A DNA stretch of 58,594 nt from the NCBI RefSeq assembly GCF_009807095.1, contig NZ_WUCC01000015.1, positions 1 to 58,594 on the forward strand, read 5' to 3'. Positions 43,508 to 51,900 of this stretch are shown in pieces; the first letter of the stretch is position 1, and every line of letters begins with the position of its first letter. Source of the stretch: Rathayibacter sp. VKM Ac-2754 (GTDB taxonomy: Bacteria > Actinomycetota > Actinomycetes > Actinomycetales > Microbacteriaceae). The notes under the pieces are model-generated. The model searched no databases, was not told the DNA's origin, and saw nothing but the letters and a program-made list of their open reading frames with translations. The position numbers and the translations under genes were made by a program.

Positions 43508-44452
43508 ATGACCTCGGCCTCCTCGCGTGCCCTCCAGCTGCTCTCCCTCCTGCAGCTGCGCCGGGTGTGGCCGGGCGAGCTGCTGTCGGAGCGGCTCGAG
43601 ATCACGCCGCGGACGGTGCGCCGCGACATCGAACGGCTGCGCGGGATGGGCTACCGGATCCGCGCGATCAAGGGCCCCGACGGCGGCTACCGGCTCGAAG
43701 CGGGATCGGAGCTGCCGCCCCTGCTCTTCGACGACGAGCAGGCGCTGGCGCTCGCCGTCGCGCTGCAGTCGCCCGTCCCCGTGGCGGCGCTCGAGGAGGC
43801 GGCGGCGCGGGCGCTCGCGGCGGTGCGGCAAGTGCTGCCCGAGCGCCTCCGGCACCGGCTCGACGCGCTCCGCTTCACCGCGATCGCAGCGGAGGCGCCC
43901 GCCGTGGCGCCCGAGGTGCTCGTCGCGGTGTCCGCGGCCGTGCGGGCCAGGGAGGTGCTGCGCTTCGACTACGGCTCGGGGGAGGTTCCGCGGCGGGTCG
44001 AGCCGCACCACCTCGTCGCGCGAGAGGGGCGGTGGTACCTCGTGGGCTGGGATCTCGACCGCGACGACTGGCGGGTGTTCCGCGTCGACCGGCTGGCGCC
44101 GCGGACGCCTCGCGGCGCGCGCTTCACGCGGAGGGAGCTGCCCGGAGGGGGCGTGGCGGCGTTTCTCGACGCCCGGTTCCGCGGCGGCGAGGTGGGCGGC
44201 GGCTGGCCGTGCCGGGGGGTCGTGACGCTCCGGATGCCGCTGCGCGAGGTGGCGCCCTACGTGGGCGACGGCGCGGTCGAGGACCTCGGCGACGACGGCT
44301 GCCGCCTCTCGCTCGGGGCGTGGTCGTGGGAGGCGCTCGCCGCGTCGTTCGGGAGGTTCGGCGGCGAGATGACGGCAGCGGAGCCGGCCGAGCTGGTGGC
44401 GGCGTTCGGGGTGCTGGCGCGGCGGTTCGAGGCGGTGGGCCCGGAGCTCTGA
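43508..44452 (+). CDS. WYL-domain transcriptional regulator (YafY type)
   Basis: 314 residues. N-terminal HTH_11 domain: ALQLLSLLQLRRVWPGELLS, then LEITPRTVRRDIERLRGMGY. The middle WYL domain contains EVLRFDYGSGEVPRRVEPHH and GRWYLVGWDLDRDDWRVFRV with the W-Y-L triad (WYLVGWD), and a WCX-like C-terminal part follows. Such proteins sense small ligands or nucleic acids. It is divergent from a VOC gene and probably controls that gene and itself. Confidence 0.88.
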   Translation: MTSASSRALQLLSLLQLRRVWPGELLSERLEITPRTVRRDIERLRGMGYRIRAIKGPDGGYRLEAGSELPPLLFDDEQALALAVALQSPVPVAALEEAAARALAAVRQVLPERLRHRLDALRFTAIAAEAPAVAPEVLVAVSAAVRAREVLRFDYGSGEVPRRVEPHHLVAREGRWYLVGWDLDRDDWRVFRVDRLAPRTPRGARFTRRELPGGGVAAFLDARFRGGEVGGGWPCRGVVTLRMPLREVAPYVGDGAVEDLGDDGCRLSLGAWSWEALAASFGRFGGEMTAAEPAELVAAFGVLARRFEAVGPEL

Positions 44453-44621
44453 GGGCGTCGACGCTCCTCCACAGGGCGGATTCTGCGCCCGACTTCTTCA
44501 TTCGCACCCCTGCATGGGCATACTCGTCTGGGTCCGGTCGTACGGTTCCCTCGCTGCAGCACTCGCAGCCCGCATCGCCGGCCCCGGCGACGGCGGACCG
44601 AGATCAGAAACGGGTTCCACC

Positions 44622-44930
44622 ATGTCCTTCCGCGCCCCCGGCTCGCGCCGCTCCTTCCTCGCCGCCCTCGCCCTGACGGGCACGATCCTCGTCGCGCCGG
44701 CGGCCGCGGCGGCCTACACGACCTCGTATCCGGAGGGAGGGACGTGGATCCACGGGGTCAGCAACGGGACGGTCCTCTCGTCGTACCAGCACCCGTCGCG
44801 CTGGCACCGGGCGTCGGTCGACAACGGGACGATCCACCGGACCGGCTGCACGAGCCCGACGCGGGCGGCCGGCGTCAGCGCCCCGGCTCGGCCCTTCCAG
44901 ACCGACTACGCCTACTACAGCTTCTGCTGA
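44622..44930 (+). CDS. Lactococcin 972-family bacteriocin precursor
   Basis: 102 residues. Sec-type signal peptide: basic SFRAPGSRRSF, core LAALALTGTILVAPAAAAA. The mature part of about 67 residues matches the family pattern: YPEGGTWIHGVSNGTVLSSY, HPSRWHRASVDNG, then TGCTSPTRAAGVS and a Tyr/Phe-rich end YAYYSFC, with two Cys. Lactococcin 972 binds lipid II and blocks septum formation. The ribosome site is weak. Next on the strand come a DUF1430 membrane protein and an ABC ATPase, the classic companions for immunity or secretion of this family. Confidence 0.88.
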   Translation: MSFRAPGSRRSFLAALALTGTILVAPAAAAAYTTSYPEGGTWIHGVSNGTVLSSYQHPSRWHRASVDNGTIHRTGCTSPTRAAGVSAPARPFQTDYAYYSFC

Positions 44931-44944
44931 GTCACCGTCCGTCG

Positions 44945-44970
44945 GTGGGCGGGGCAGAGGCCCCGCCCAC
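44945..44970 (+). terminator. Intercistronic hairpin after the bacteriocin gene
   Basis: Perfect 11-bp arms GTGGGCGGGGC (44945-44955) and GCCCCGCCCAC (44960-44970), 4-nt loop. It sits between the bacteriocin stop and the start of the membrane protein and may lower expression of the immunity genes relative to the bacteriocin. Confidence 0.65.
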
Positions 44971-44990
44971 CTCTGCAGCAGGGGAGAGCT

Positions 44991-47045
44991 GTGAGAAGCA
45001 GGAGCGTGGTCCTCGGCTACGTGCTGGCCGTCGTCCTCGCGGCGGTGTTCGCCGTCGCGTTCGTGCGGGCGTTCGACGCGCGCGGTCCGATCTGGAACGG
45101 CGGGTGGCAGCTGCGCGTCTCGGGTGACGCCGCTCCCACGATGCCGGCGGACGAGCTCTACCGGGAGCTGACGGGTCTCGCTCAGAGCCGGGGGCTCGAC
45201 CTCGTCCGGTACGTGGACGACGCCGACGATCCCGCCCACCTCCGCCACCTCTACGTCGCGGGTGACGGTGTCGCGGCCGAGCTGCTCCGCGACGGGTACG
45301 GCGCCGTCGACACCTCGATCACCACCACCGTCGCACCTCTCATCGACCTCGGTGCACTCGATGCTCGGGGCGCCTACCTGGTCGGCGGGGAGCGAGTCGA
45401 TGCCGAGGCGGTCCTCGCCGCGATCGAGGAGGCCGGCTGGTCGGGTGAGGTGTACCCGTACGCCTCGGGCATCGAGATCGACACCTACCGGGAGTACGGA
45501 GACCTGATGCGGGCGCTGATCGTGGCGCTCCTCGCGATCCTCGTCCTCGTCGGCGCCGGGACGGTCCTCCGCAGTCGGGCGCACGGTGTCCAGCGACTGC
45601 ACGGGGCAGGCTTCCTCGGGATCCTCCTCGGCGAGGGGCGGCGACTCGCCGCGCCCGTCCTGCTCCTGTCCCTCGTGTCGCTGGCCGCGGTGACCGTCAC
45701 GGTGGGCGTCCTGAACGGCCTGGCGCAGCTGCCCACGACCTCGTCGCTGTTCGGGCGGCTCCTCCTGATCCTGCTGCCGGCCGCCGTGGCCGCCCACGTC
45801 ATCGGGATCGCCCTGACCGACGGTCGCCGCCTCGTCGACCAGGTGAAGGGCGAGATCGACGGCTGGTGGGTCCTGCTCGGGATCTACGCGGTGCGTGTCC
45901 CCGCGGTCCTCGTCCTCCTCGCCGTCGTCGCGTCGCTCGGGCAGAGCGCCCGTGTCGCCGACGTCGAGAGCCGGGGGCGCGCGTTCTGGAGCGCGGCCGG
46001 CGATGCGGTCGTCCTCGGGATCAACGGGTACGGGAGCGAGAGCGGCTACCGCGCCACCATCCCCGGCTTCGCCGCTCTCGTCGAGGCGCAGGCGGCAGCG
46101 GGGCACGCCGTCTTCGTCGATCAGACGCTGGGGGAGGAGCGCGGCGTGCTCCTCGTCGACGAGGGCTACCTCCGCGCGGTCGAGGTGACGGGCGGCGGTG
46201 GCGAGCGGATCACCGAGGTCCCCGACGATGCCGTCACCGTCCTCGAGCCCGACGGCACTCCGATGGATCGGACCCGAGCCGTGCTCGAGGAGCTCCGCCT
46301 GTGGCAGCGGATCCAGTCGCAGGTGTCCGATCCCGCACCCGAGACCGCCGGTCTCGCCGTCGAGGAGCGCACGATCCCCGCGGGCCAGACGCTCTACACG
46401 TTCCGAGCGGGCGACTCCGACCCTTTCGCGACCGAGACGATGCTGGAGGATCCGATCGTCGTCGTCCTGCCCTCGATCTCGGCGGTCGCCCCCTCCGAGC
46501 TGTTCTCCGCGATCACGCGGGGCTCGGTCGTCTTCACCGAGCCGGAGGCGCTGCCCGCCGCCCTGGAGGAACGCGGCCTGACCGAGGCCGTCGCCTCGAT
46601 CACGCCGGTCGCCTACCAGGCGAACGAGCAGTACCGCCGGGCCCTCGGCACCCTGTCGATCAATGTCATCGGCCTCGTCGGCGCCGCGGTGGTCGTCCTG
46701 CTCACCGGCCTCGTCGCCGCCGTGGTGCTCGTCGAGAAGGACCGCCGGCGCGCCTTCGTGCACCGCTTCTCGGGGCTGGGGCCGCTGTCCGCGCACCGGA
46801 GCGGACTCCTCCTCGAGGGGGTGCTGCTGTCGGCGACGCTCGCGCTCGCGGTCGTGCCGATGTGGTTCCGGGATCCGCGGGACGTCAGGACGGTGCTCGA
46901 CCTCGGGTCGGTCGACACCGAGACGTTCGTCGTCGAGCAGACCGCGCTCGCGCTGGGGCTGACTGCGCTCAGCGGGGCGCTCCTCCTCGCGTGCCTCGCC
47001 CTCGCCCACGTCCGCGCGGCGCGGTCGCGCTCCGTCGACTCCTGA
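44991..47045 (+). CDS. Bacteriocin-associated integral membrane protein (DUF1430 type)
   Basis: 684 residues from GTG 44991 behind GGGGAGAG. An N-terminal anchor (VVLGYVLAVVLAAVFAVAFV) precedes an outside domain of about 130 residues. Several membrane segments follow near residues 175-330, then a second large outside domain (about 340-535) and C-terminal segments (NVIGLVGAAVVVLLTGLVAAVVL, and two more). This FtsX/MacB-like arrangement is typical of DUF1430 proteins linked with lactococcin 972. With the ATPase it likely forms an immunity or export ABC complex. Confidence 0.87.
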   Translation: MRSRSVVLGYVLAVVLAAVFAVAFVRAFDARGPIWNGGWQLRVSGDAAPTMPADELYRELTGLAQSRGLDLVRYVDDADDPAHLRHLYVAGDGVAAELLRDGYGAVDTSITTTVAPLIDLGALDARGAYLVGGERVDAEAVLAAIEEAGWSGEVYPYASGIEIDTYREYGDLMRALIVALLAILVLVGAGTVLRSRAHGVQRLHGAGFLGILLGEGRRLAAPVLLLSLVSLAAVTVTVGVLNGLAQLPTTSSLFGRLLLILLPAAVAAHVIGIALTDGRRLVDQVKGEIDGWWVLLGIYAVRVPAVLVLLAVVASLGQSARVADVESRGRAFWSAAGDAVVLGINGYGSESGYRATIPGFAALVEAQAAAGHAVFVDQTLGEERGVLLVDEGYLRAVEVTGGGGERITEVPDDAVTVLEPDGTPMDRTRAVLEELRLWQRIQSQVSDPAPETAGLAVEERTIPAGQTLYTFRAGDSDPFATETMLEDPIVVVLPSISAVAPSELFSAITRGSVVFTEPEALPAALEERGLTEAVASITPVAYQANEQYRRALGTLSINVIGLVGAAVVVLLTGLVAAVVLVEKDRRRAFVHRFSGLGPLSAHRSGLLLEGVLLSATLALAVVPMWFRDPRDVRTVLDLGSVDTETFVVEQTALALGLTALSGALLLACLALAHVRAARSRSVDS

Positions 47046-47069
47046 CCTCCGAACTCCGAAGGGACCACC

Positions 47070-47705
47070 GTGATCCTCGCCACCGACCTGACCAAGGGCT
47101 ACGGCCGCCGCGCGCTCTGGAGCGGACTCGACGTGACCGTCGCCTCCGGGAGCACCCTCGCCCTGACCGGCGCGAGCGGCAGCGGCAAGTCGACGCTGCT
47201 CGACTGCCTCGGGCTCCTCGACGCCCCCGACTCCGGCTCGATCGAGGTGGACGGCGAGGAGATCACCCGGCTGCGGGCGGGCGGCCGGCGACGGTTCCGC
47301 CGGCACCGGCTCGGCTACCTGTTCCAGAGCTACGCCCTCGTCGACACCGCCACGGTCGAGCAGAACCTGGCGATCGCCCTGGGGGAGCGGCGCGGCAGGG
47401 CGGGCCGCTTCGAGAGCGCCCTCGACCGCGTCGGGCTCGGCGGGAGGGGGCGCGAGCGGGTCTCGCGACTCAGCGGAGGCGAGCAGCAGCGGGTCGCGCT
47501 GGCCCGCCTCCTGGTCAAGAGCCCGACCGTCGTGCTCGCCGACGAGCCGACCGGCGCGCTCGACGCCGGCAACGCCGCGATGGTCCTCGACGTGCTCGGC
47601 GAGCTCGCCGGCCACGGCGCGAGCGTCGTCGTCGCCACCCACGACGACTCCGTCGCCGGCTGGTGCGACGCCCGCCTGCACCTCTCGACCCCGGTGTCCG
47701 CGTGA
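47070..47705 (+). CDS. ABC transporter ATP-binding protein of the bacteriocin locus
   Basis: 211 residues, LolD/MacB-like. Walker A GASGSGKST (about 34-42), Q-loop YLFQSYALVD, signature LSGGEQQRVALARLL, Walker B VVLADEPTGALD and H-loop VATHDDS. GTG start behind GAAGGG, 24 bp after the DUF1430 gene. It drives the DUF1430 membrane partner, probably removing lactococcin 972-like peptide from the membrane as self-immunity. Confidence 0.92.
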   Translation: MILATDLTKGYGRRALWSGLDVTVASGSTLALTGASGSGKSTLLDCLGLLDAPDSGSIEVDGEEITRLRAGGRRRFRRHRLGYLFQSYALVDTATVEQNLAIALGERRGRAGRFESALDRVGLGGRGRERVSRLSGGEQQRVALARLLVKSPTVVLADEPTGALDAGNAAMVLDVLGELAGHGASVVVATHDDSVAGWCDARLHLSTPVSA

Positions 47706-47787
47706 CGCGCGGGGTGGCGAGGAGTCGAGGGGTTGCCAACCGGGCGGCGAAGCGGTGGGCTGGCGGGACGACAGAGAGAGGTGTCCC

Positions 47788-48030
47788 ATGACGCAGACCT
47801 TCCCCGCATGGTTGCGGGACCAGGAGAAGAGGGACGACGAGGTGGGCGGGTTCGCCCAGGCCTTCGCCGACCGCGACGACCTGCCCGAGCACGGCGGCCG
47901 CGCGATCTACGACGGCTACTTCGCCAGCGAGTCCGCCGAAGCCCAGGCCGGTCTCGACCGGGCCTGGATGGAGTTCGAGGCGCACCCCGAGCCCTCGGCC
48001 ACCTCGGACCGGCCGGAGGGATTCCGATGA
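47788..48030 (+). CDS. YozE SAM-like domain small protein
   Basis: 80 residues from ATG 47788 behind GAGAGAGG. The pattern TFPAWLRDQEKRDDEVGGFAQAFADRDDLP, then a helix GLDRAWMEFEAH, fits the YozE SAM-like fold, a small helical domain of unknown role in Gram-positives. It overlaps the next small gene by ATGA. It is 82 bp downstream of the bacteriocin ABC ATPase; whether it belongs to that operon is uncertain. Confidence 0.75.
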   Translation: MTQTFPAWLRDQEKRDDEVGGFAQAFADRDDLPEHGGRAIYDGYFASESAEAQAGLDRAWMEFEAHPEPSATSDRPEGFR

Positions 48031-48185
48031 GCGACTCGACGTCGATGGACGACCAGACGCCGAGCCCCGTGCAGGATCCGCTGGACCAGCCCGACAAGCC
48101 CTCGCAGGCCGAGGGCGAGGACGCGCTCGACACCCCGGTCGAGGTGCTTCCGGCCGACGGGAAGCCGTCGAAGGCCGAGGGCTGA
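48027..48185 (+). CDS. Small acidic hypothetical protein
   Basis: 52 residues, rich in Asp, Pro and Ser and probably disordered (SMDDQTPSPVQDPLDQPDKP; ends ADGKPSKAEG). Start overlaps the stop of the YozE gene (ATGA), suggesting coupled translation. It contains two related PSQAEGEDA and PSKAEG motifs. No domain recognised. Confidence 0.6.
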   Translation: MSDSTSMDDQTPSPVQDPLDQPDKPSQAEGEDALDTPVEVLPADGKPSKAEG

Positions 48186-48221
48186 GCCTCCGCAAGCCCG
48201 AGCAGCGCGCGCTCTCCCGGC

Positions 48222-48505
48222 GGGTCGAGTAGCCGCCGCAGGCGGCGTATCGAGACCCGCCGGCGTCAGCAGATCGGGCTTCTGCCCTGGACTTCTGACG
48301 CTGGTGGATCTCGATACGCCGCGTTCCGCGGCTACTCGATCAGCGAAGAGGGGCCGCTGGGAAAGACGTCGCTGCTGCAGATGCAAGGGGAAGAGACCCT
48401 CGCAAGCCTGCTGGTCGAGTAGCCGCCGCAGGAGGCGTATCGAGACCCGCCGGCTTCAGCAGATCAGGCTTCCGACCCGGGCTACTCGATCAGCGAGGCA
48501 GCGGC
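48222..48505. repeat. Family A palindromes (four units)
   Basis: The 331-bp gap between convergent genes holds units at about 48223-48263, 48300-48345 and 48410-48452, then a half unit CTACTCGATCAGCGA (48482-48496). They alternate in orientation. No coding frame is credible. Confidence 0.85.
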
Positions 48506-48516
48506 TGCGTGCAGCG

Positions 48517-49425
48517 TCAGCGGCTCGCCGCCGCCATCAGCTCCCGGGCCTCCGGGCTCTCGGGGTAAAGCGCGAGGACGCGCTCGAGGTCGCGGCGGGC
48601 CGGTGCGCGGCGGCCGTCGGCCAGGTGGGTGCTCGCCCGTTCGAAGAGCGCCTCGACGCGCAGCTCGACGGGGCGGGCCGTGGTCACGTTCGGCCGCACC
48701 ACCCGGTCGAAGGCGTCGAGGGAGCTCTCGATCAGCCCGAGCTCGCGCAGGGCGATGCCGCGGCGGATCAGCACCGCCGCCGACGCCGCGTCGACGTTGA
48801 CGACGCTGCCCGAGAACTGGGCGACGTCGCTCCACCTCCGCCGGGCCGAGTAGAGCGCCGAGAGCGTCGATGCCGCGAGGGTCGACGGCTCCAGCGACTC
48901 GACGGCGGCCGTCGCACCCGTCGGGTCGTCGGCCGAGGCCAGCTCGGCGTAGAGCAGGCGCAGAGCCGTCGCATCGAGCGGCACGTCGACGTCGAGCCCC
49001 GCGCTCAGCGGCAGGTGCGCCGTGAGACCGATCCCGTAGCGGCGGAGGAACGGGTCGGCGGCCGGGTCGTAGCGCGTGCGCACCAGCCAGCCGGCGAGGC
49101 GGATCGCCCGGTCGTCCTCGGGGCGCGCGAGCGCATCGCGCACGAGCTCGATGACGGCGGCCAGACGGGATCCCTCGGGCGAGGCGGCGGTCGCGTCGTG
49201 CAGCGCGGCGGCGGGAGCGCCCGCCCTGATGAGGCGGATCAGCGGTGCCTCCCACGCCTGGGCGACGGCCGACGGCCTCACCAGTCCGGGGCCGCTCGGC
49301 ATCGTCAGGGCCGCCGAGAGGCGGGAGCGCTCACGGTTCCGGGTCAGCGCCGGGCCCACGACAGGGCGCAGCCGCGCTCCCGAGAGGCTCCGCAGCTCAC
49401 CCTCGTGTCGGAATCCCACTCCCAC
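48517..49425 (-). CDS. Hypothetical helical-repeat (TPR-like) protein
   Basis: 302 residues from GTG 49425; a further GTG at 49419 is possible. The protein is Ala/Leu/Arg-rich and mostly helical, with TPR-like pairs toward the C terminus: IRRGIALRELGLIESSLDAF, RVEALFERASTHLADGRRAP and ARRDLERVLALYPESPEAR. The N-terminal half (RPSAVAQAWEAPLIRLIRAG) is not recognised. No signal or membrane segment. It resembles family-specific actinobacterial proteins of unknown role. A -10-like TAGAAT on the minus strand (49479-49484) lies about 55 bp upstream. Confidence 0.65.
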   Translation of the reverse strand: MGVGFRHEGELRSLSGARLRPVVGPALTRNRERSRLSAALTMPSGPGLVRPSAVAQAWEAPLIRLIRAGAPAAALHDATAASPEGSRLAAVIELVRDALARPEDDRAIRLAGWLVRTRYDPAADPFLRRYGIGLTAHLPLSAGLDVDVPLDATALRLLYAELASADDPTGATAAVESLEPSTLAASTLSALYSARRRWSDVAQFSGSVVNVDAASAAVLIRRGIALRELGLIESSLDAFDRVVRPNVTTARPVELRVEALFERASTHLADGRRAPARRDLERVLALYPESPEARELMAAASR

Positions 49426-49554
49426 GTGCCGTCCCCCCGCGCCCGACGAAGAGCATGGCGACACCCCCCGAAAGGCCGATTCTAGGACTATCCGGCGGGT
49501 AATTCCCCCCGAAAGGGGCCCGACCCGCTGGCGCGGTTCGACGGACGCGGTTCA

Positions 49555-49585
49555 CGGCCGGTGAAGTCGCGTGCTCGACCGGCCG
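49555..49585 (-). terminator. Candidate hairpin after the Gfo/Idh/MocA operon
   Basis: CGGCCGGT (49555-49562) and ACCGGCCG (49578-49585) form a perfect 8-bp stem with a 15-nt loop, 43 bp beyond the operon's last stop. Confidence 0.45.
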
Positions 49586-49627
49586 AAGAGGACGAGGGGG
49601 CGCAGAAGAGGGCGAGGGGGCGGAGGC

Positions 49628-50785
49628 TCAGACCGAGGTGTACCGCGACGCATCCGCTGCGCTGCGCTCGACCGCATCGAGCACGCGCTGCACCTGCAGG
49701 GCGTCGCCGAACGACGGCGTCGGCTGCCGGCCCTCGGCGATCGCCGTGACCAGGTCGACGACCTGGTGGCTGAAGACGTGCTCGTAGCCGAGTCCGTGAC
49801 CGGTCGGCCACCAGGCGCCCGTGTACGGGTGCGACGGCTCGGTGACCTGGATGCGCCGGAAGCCCTGCGCCTCCTGGGGATCGCGGCCGTCGTAGTACTC
49901 GAGCTCGTTCATCCGCTCGAAGTCGAAAGCGACCGAGCCGAGCTCGCCGTTGATCTCGATGCGGTTCGCGTTGCGGCGCCCGAGAGCCATCCGCGTCGAC
50001 TCGAAGACCCCGAGCGCCCCGCCGGCGAAGGTCGCGGTGAAGGCGGCGGCGTCGTCGACCGTGACCGGCCCGCGTTCGGCGCCCTCCTCGGCGCGACCGC
50101 CGAGACCGGCCTGCTCGGCGAGCACCGGGCGGTCGGTGACGAAGGTCCGCAGCATCGCCGAGACGCCCGCGATGCTCTGCCCGGTGAGCCACTGAGCGGT
50201 GTCGATGCTGTGCGCGCCGATGTCGCCGAGCGCGCCCGAGCCCGCCTTCTGCTTGTCGAGGCGCCAGGTCAGCGGGGCCTCGGAGGAGCTCAGCCAGTCC
50301 TGCAGGTACTGCGCGCGGACGTGGCGGATCGCGCCCAGCCGCCCCTCCTCGACGAAGCGCTTCGCCAGGGCGAGGGCCGGCGTGCGGCGGTAGCTGAAGC
50401 CGCACATGGCGAGGGCGTCCGAGGCGTCGGCCGCCGCGGTCATCTCCTCCGCCTCCGGAACCGATCGCGCCAGCGGCTTCTCGCAGAGCACGTGCTTGCC
50501 CGCCGCGAGCGCGGCGATCGCGATCTCGGCGTGCTGGTCGCCCGGGGTGCAGATGTCGACGAGGTCGATGTCGTCGCGGGCGATCACCGCGCGCCAGTCG
50601 TCCGACGACTCCTCGGCGCCGAAGTTCTGCGCCGCGGCCGACGCCCGGCCGGCGTCGCGACCGACGACGACCGCGAGCTGCGGCTGCAGGGGCAGCTCGA
50701 AGAAGCGCGGTGCGGTCCGCCAGGCCTGCGCGTGGGCACGGCCCATGAAGGAGTGGCCGATCATCGCGACGCGGAGGGTGGTCAT
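49628..50785 (-). CDS. Gfo/Idh/MocA-family oxidoreductase
   Basis: 385 residues. Nucleotide loop GHSFMGRAHA in place of GxGxxG near residue 10, then CEKPLARS (EKP about residue 105), and substrate-domain helix GDIGAHSIDTAQWLTG with the catalytic-site DxxxH-like DIGAHSID. ATG overlaps the upstream dehydrogenase stop (ATGA). Third gene of the operon ThuA-like, oxidoreductase, oxidoreductase. NAD(P)-dependent sugar oxidation is likely; substrate unknown. Confidence 0.88.
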   Translation of the reverse strand: MTTLRVAMIGHSFMGRAHAQAWRTAPRFFELPLQPQLAVVVGRDAGRASAAAQNFGAEESSDDWRAVIARDDIDLVDICTPGDQHAEIAIAALAAGKHVLCEKPLARSVPEAEEMTAAADASDALAMCGFSYRRTPALALAKRFVEEGRLGAIRHVRAQYLQDWLSSSEAPLTWRLDKQKAGSGALGDIGAHSIDTAQWLTGQSIAGVSAMLRTFVTDRPVLAEQAGLGGRAEEGAERGPVTVDDAAAFTATFAGGALGVFESTRMALGRRNANRIEINGELGSVAFDFERMNELEYYDGRDPQEAQGFRRIQVTEPSHPYTGAWWPTGHGLGYEHVFSHQVVDLVTAIAEGRQPTPSFGDALQVQRVLDAVERSAADASRYTSV

Positions 50786-51900
50786 GCGGGTGCTCCGTCC
50801 TCGGCGACGAGATCGCCCGCCGTCGTCTGCAGCGGCACGACGGCGGGCCGCTCCGCGGTGCTGGCGATCGCCACGACCGCCCTGTCGGCACTCGAGCGCA
50901 GGACCGCGTCCATGATCTCGAGCACGTGCAGACCGAGCCGACCGGAGGCGCGGTGCGGCCGATCCTCCTCGATCGCGTCGGCGAGATCGGCGAGCCCGAC
51001 TCCGCGGCCCGTGTCGACGACGCCGGCCGAGTCGGGGACGTTCCGCCACTCGCCGTCGCGCACCGCGACCTCGACGGGGTCCGAGAACCGGTTGGGATCG
51101 GGGACCGCGATGGTCCCCTCCGTGCCGTAGATCTCGAACTGCGGGGCGCGGCTCCGCCACACCTCGAAGCTCACGGTGACGGTCGAGGTCACGCCGCTCG
51201 CGTGCTCGAGCAGTGCACTGATGTGCGTGTCGACCGCCACCGGCAGAGGCGTTCCCGCTCGGGGCCCGGTCTCGATCATCCGCGGGCGGGCGGAGCGCGT
51301 CGCGAGGCCGGTGACACGGACGACCGGTCCGAAGAAGTGCACGAGCGCCGTCAGGTAGTAGGGGCCCATGTCGAGCAGGGGTCCGCCTCCGGGCTGGTAG
51401 TAGAACTCGGGTGCCGGGTGCCAGCGCTCGTGCCCGGGCGCCGTCCACTGCACCTGCGCGGCGATCGGGTCGCCGATCAGTCCGGAGTCGAGGGTGCGGC
51501 GGGCGGTCTGGATGCCCGTGCCGAGGACTGTGTCGGGCGCGCTGCCGACGCGCAGGCCGAGGCGCTCGGCGAGGTCGAGCATCGGCGCGGCCTCCGCGGG
51601 GTCGAGGCCCAGCGGCTTCTCGGCGAAGACGTGCTTGCCGGCCTCGAGCGCCCGCGTGCCGATCTCGACGTGCGCCGCGGGGATCGTGAGGTTGAGCACC
51701 GCGTCGACCTCGGGGTCGGCGAGCAGCTCGTCGACCGAGAGCGCCCGGACGCCCTGCCCGTCGGCGACCTCGCGGGCGCGCTCGGTGTTCAGATCGGCGA
51801 CGGCGACCAGGCGCAGCCCGGGGAACGTCGGGAGGTTGGCGAGGTACTGCTCGCTGATCTTCCCGACTCCGATGATGCCGACTCTCAGCGGGAGGCCCAC
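50782..51900 (-). CDS. Gfo/Idh/MocA-family oxidoreductase
   Basis: 372 residues from GTG 51900, which overlaps the ThuA-like gene's end by 16 bp. Rossmann loop GIIGVGKISEQYL (about 8-20), FAEKPLGLDP at the EKP site, and LLDMGPYYLTALVHFFGPV in the substrate domain. It differs clearly from the neighbouring 49628 oxidoreductase, so the two probably act in series on one substrate. Second gene of the operon. Confidence 0.87.
   Translation of the reverse strand: MGLPLRVGIIGVGKISEQYLANLPTFPGLRLVAVADLNTERAREVADGQGVRALSVDELLADPEVDAVLNLTIPAAHVEIGTRALEAGKHVFAEKPLGLDPAEAAPMLDLAERLGLRVGSAPDTVLGTGIQTARRTLDSGLIGDPIAAQVQWTAPGHERWHPAPEFYYQPGGGPLLDMGPYYLTALVHFFGPVVRVTGLATRSARPRMIETGPRAGTPLPVAVDTHISALLEHASGVTSTVTVSFEVWRSRAPQFEIYGTEGTIAVPDPNRFSDPVEVAVRDGEWRNVPDSAGVVDTGRGVGLADLADAIEEDRPHRASGRLGLHVLEIMDAVLRSSADRAVVAIASTAERPAVVPLQTTAGDLVAEDGAPA

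Noticed and set aside
44604-47789. Very long minus-strand frame antisense to the bacteriocin locus
   Set aside because: Low-complexity charged composition typical of antisense in GC-rich DNA; the plus strand encodes recognisable family members with ribosome sites.
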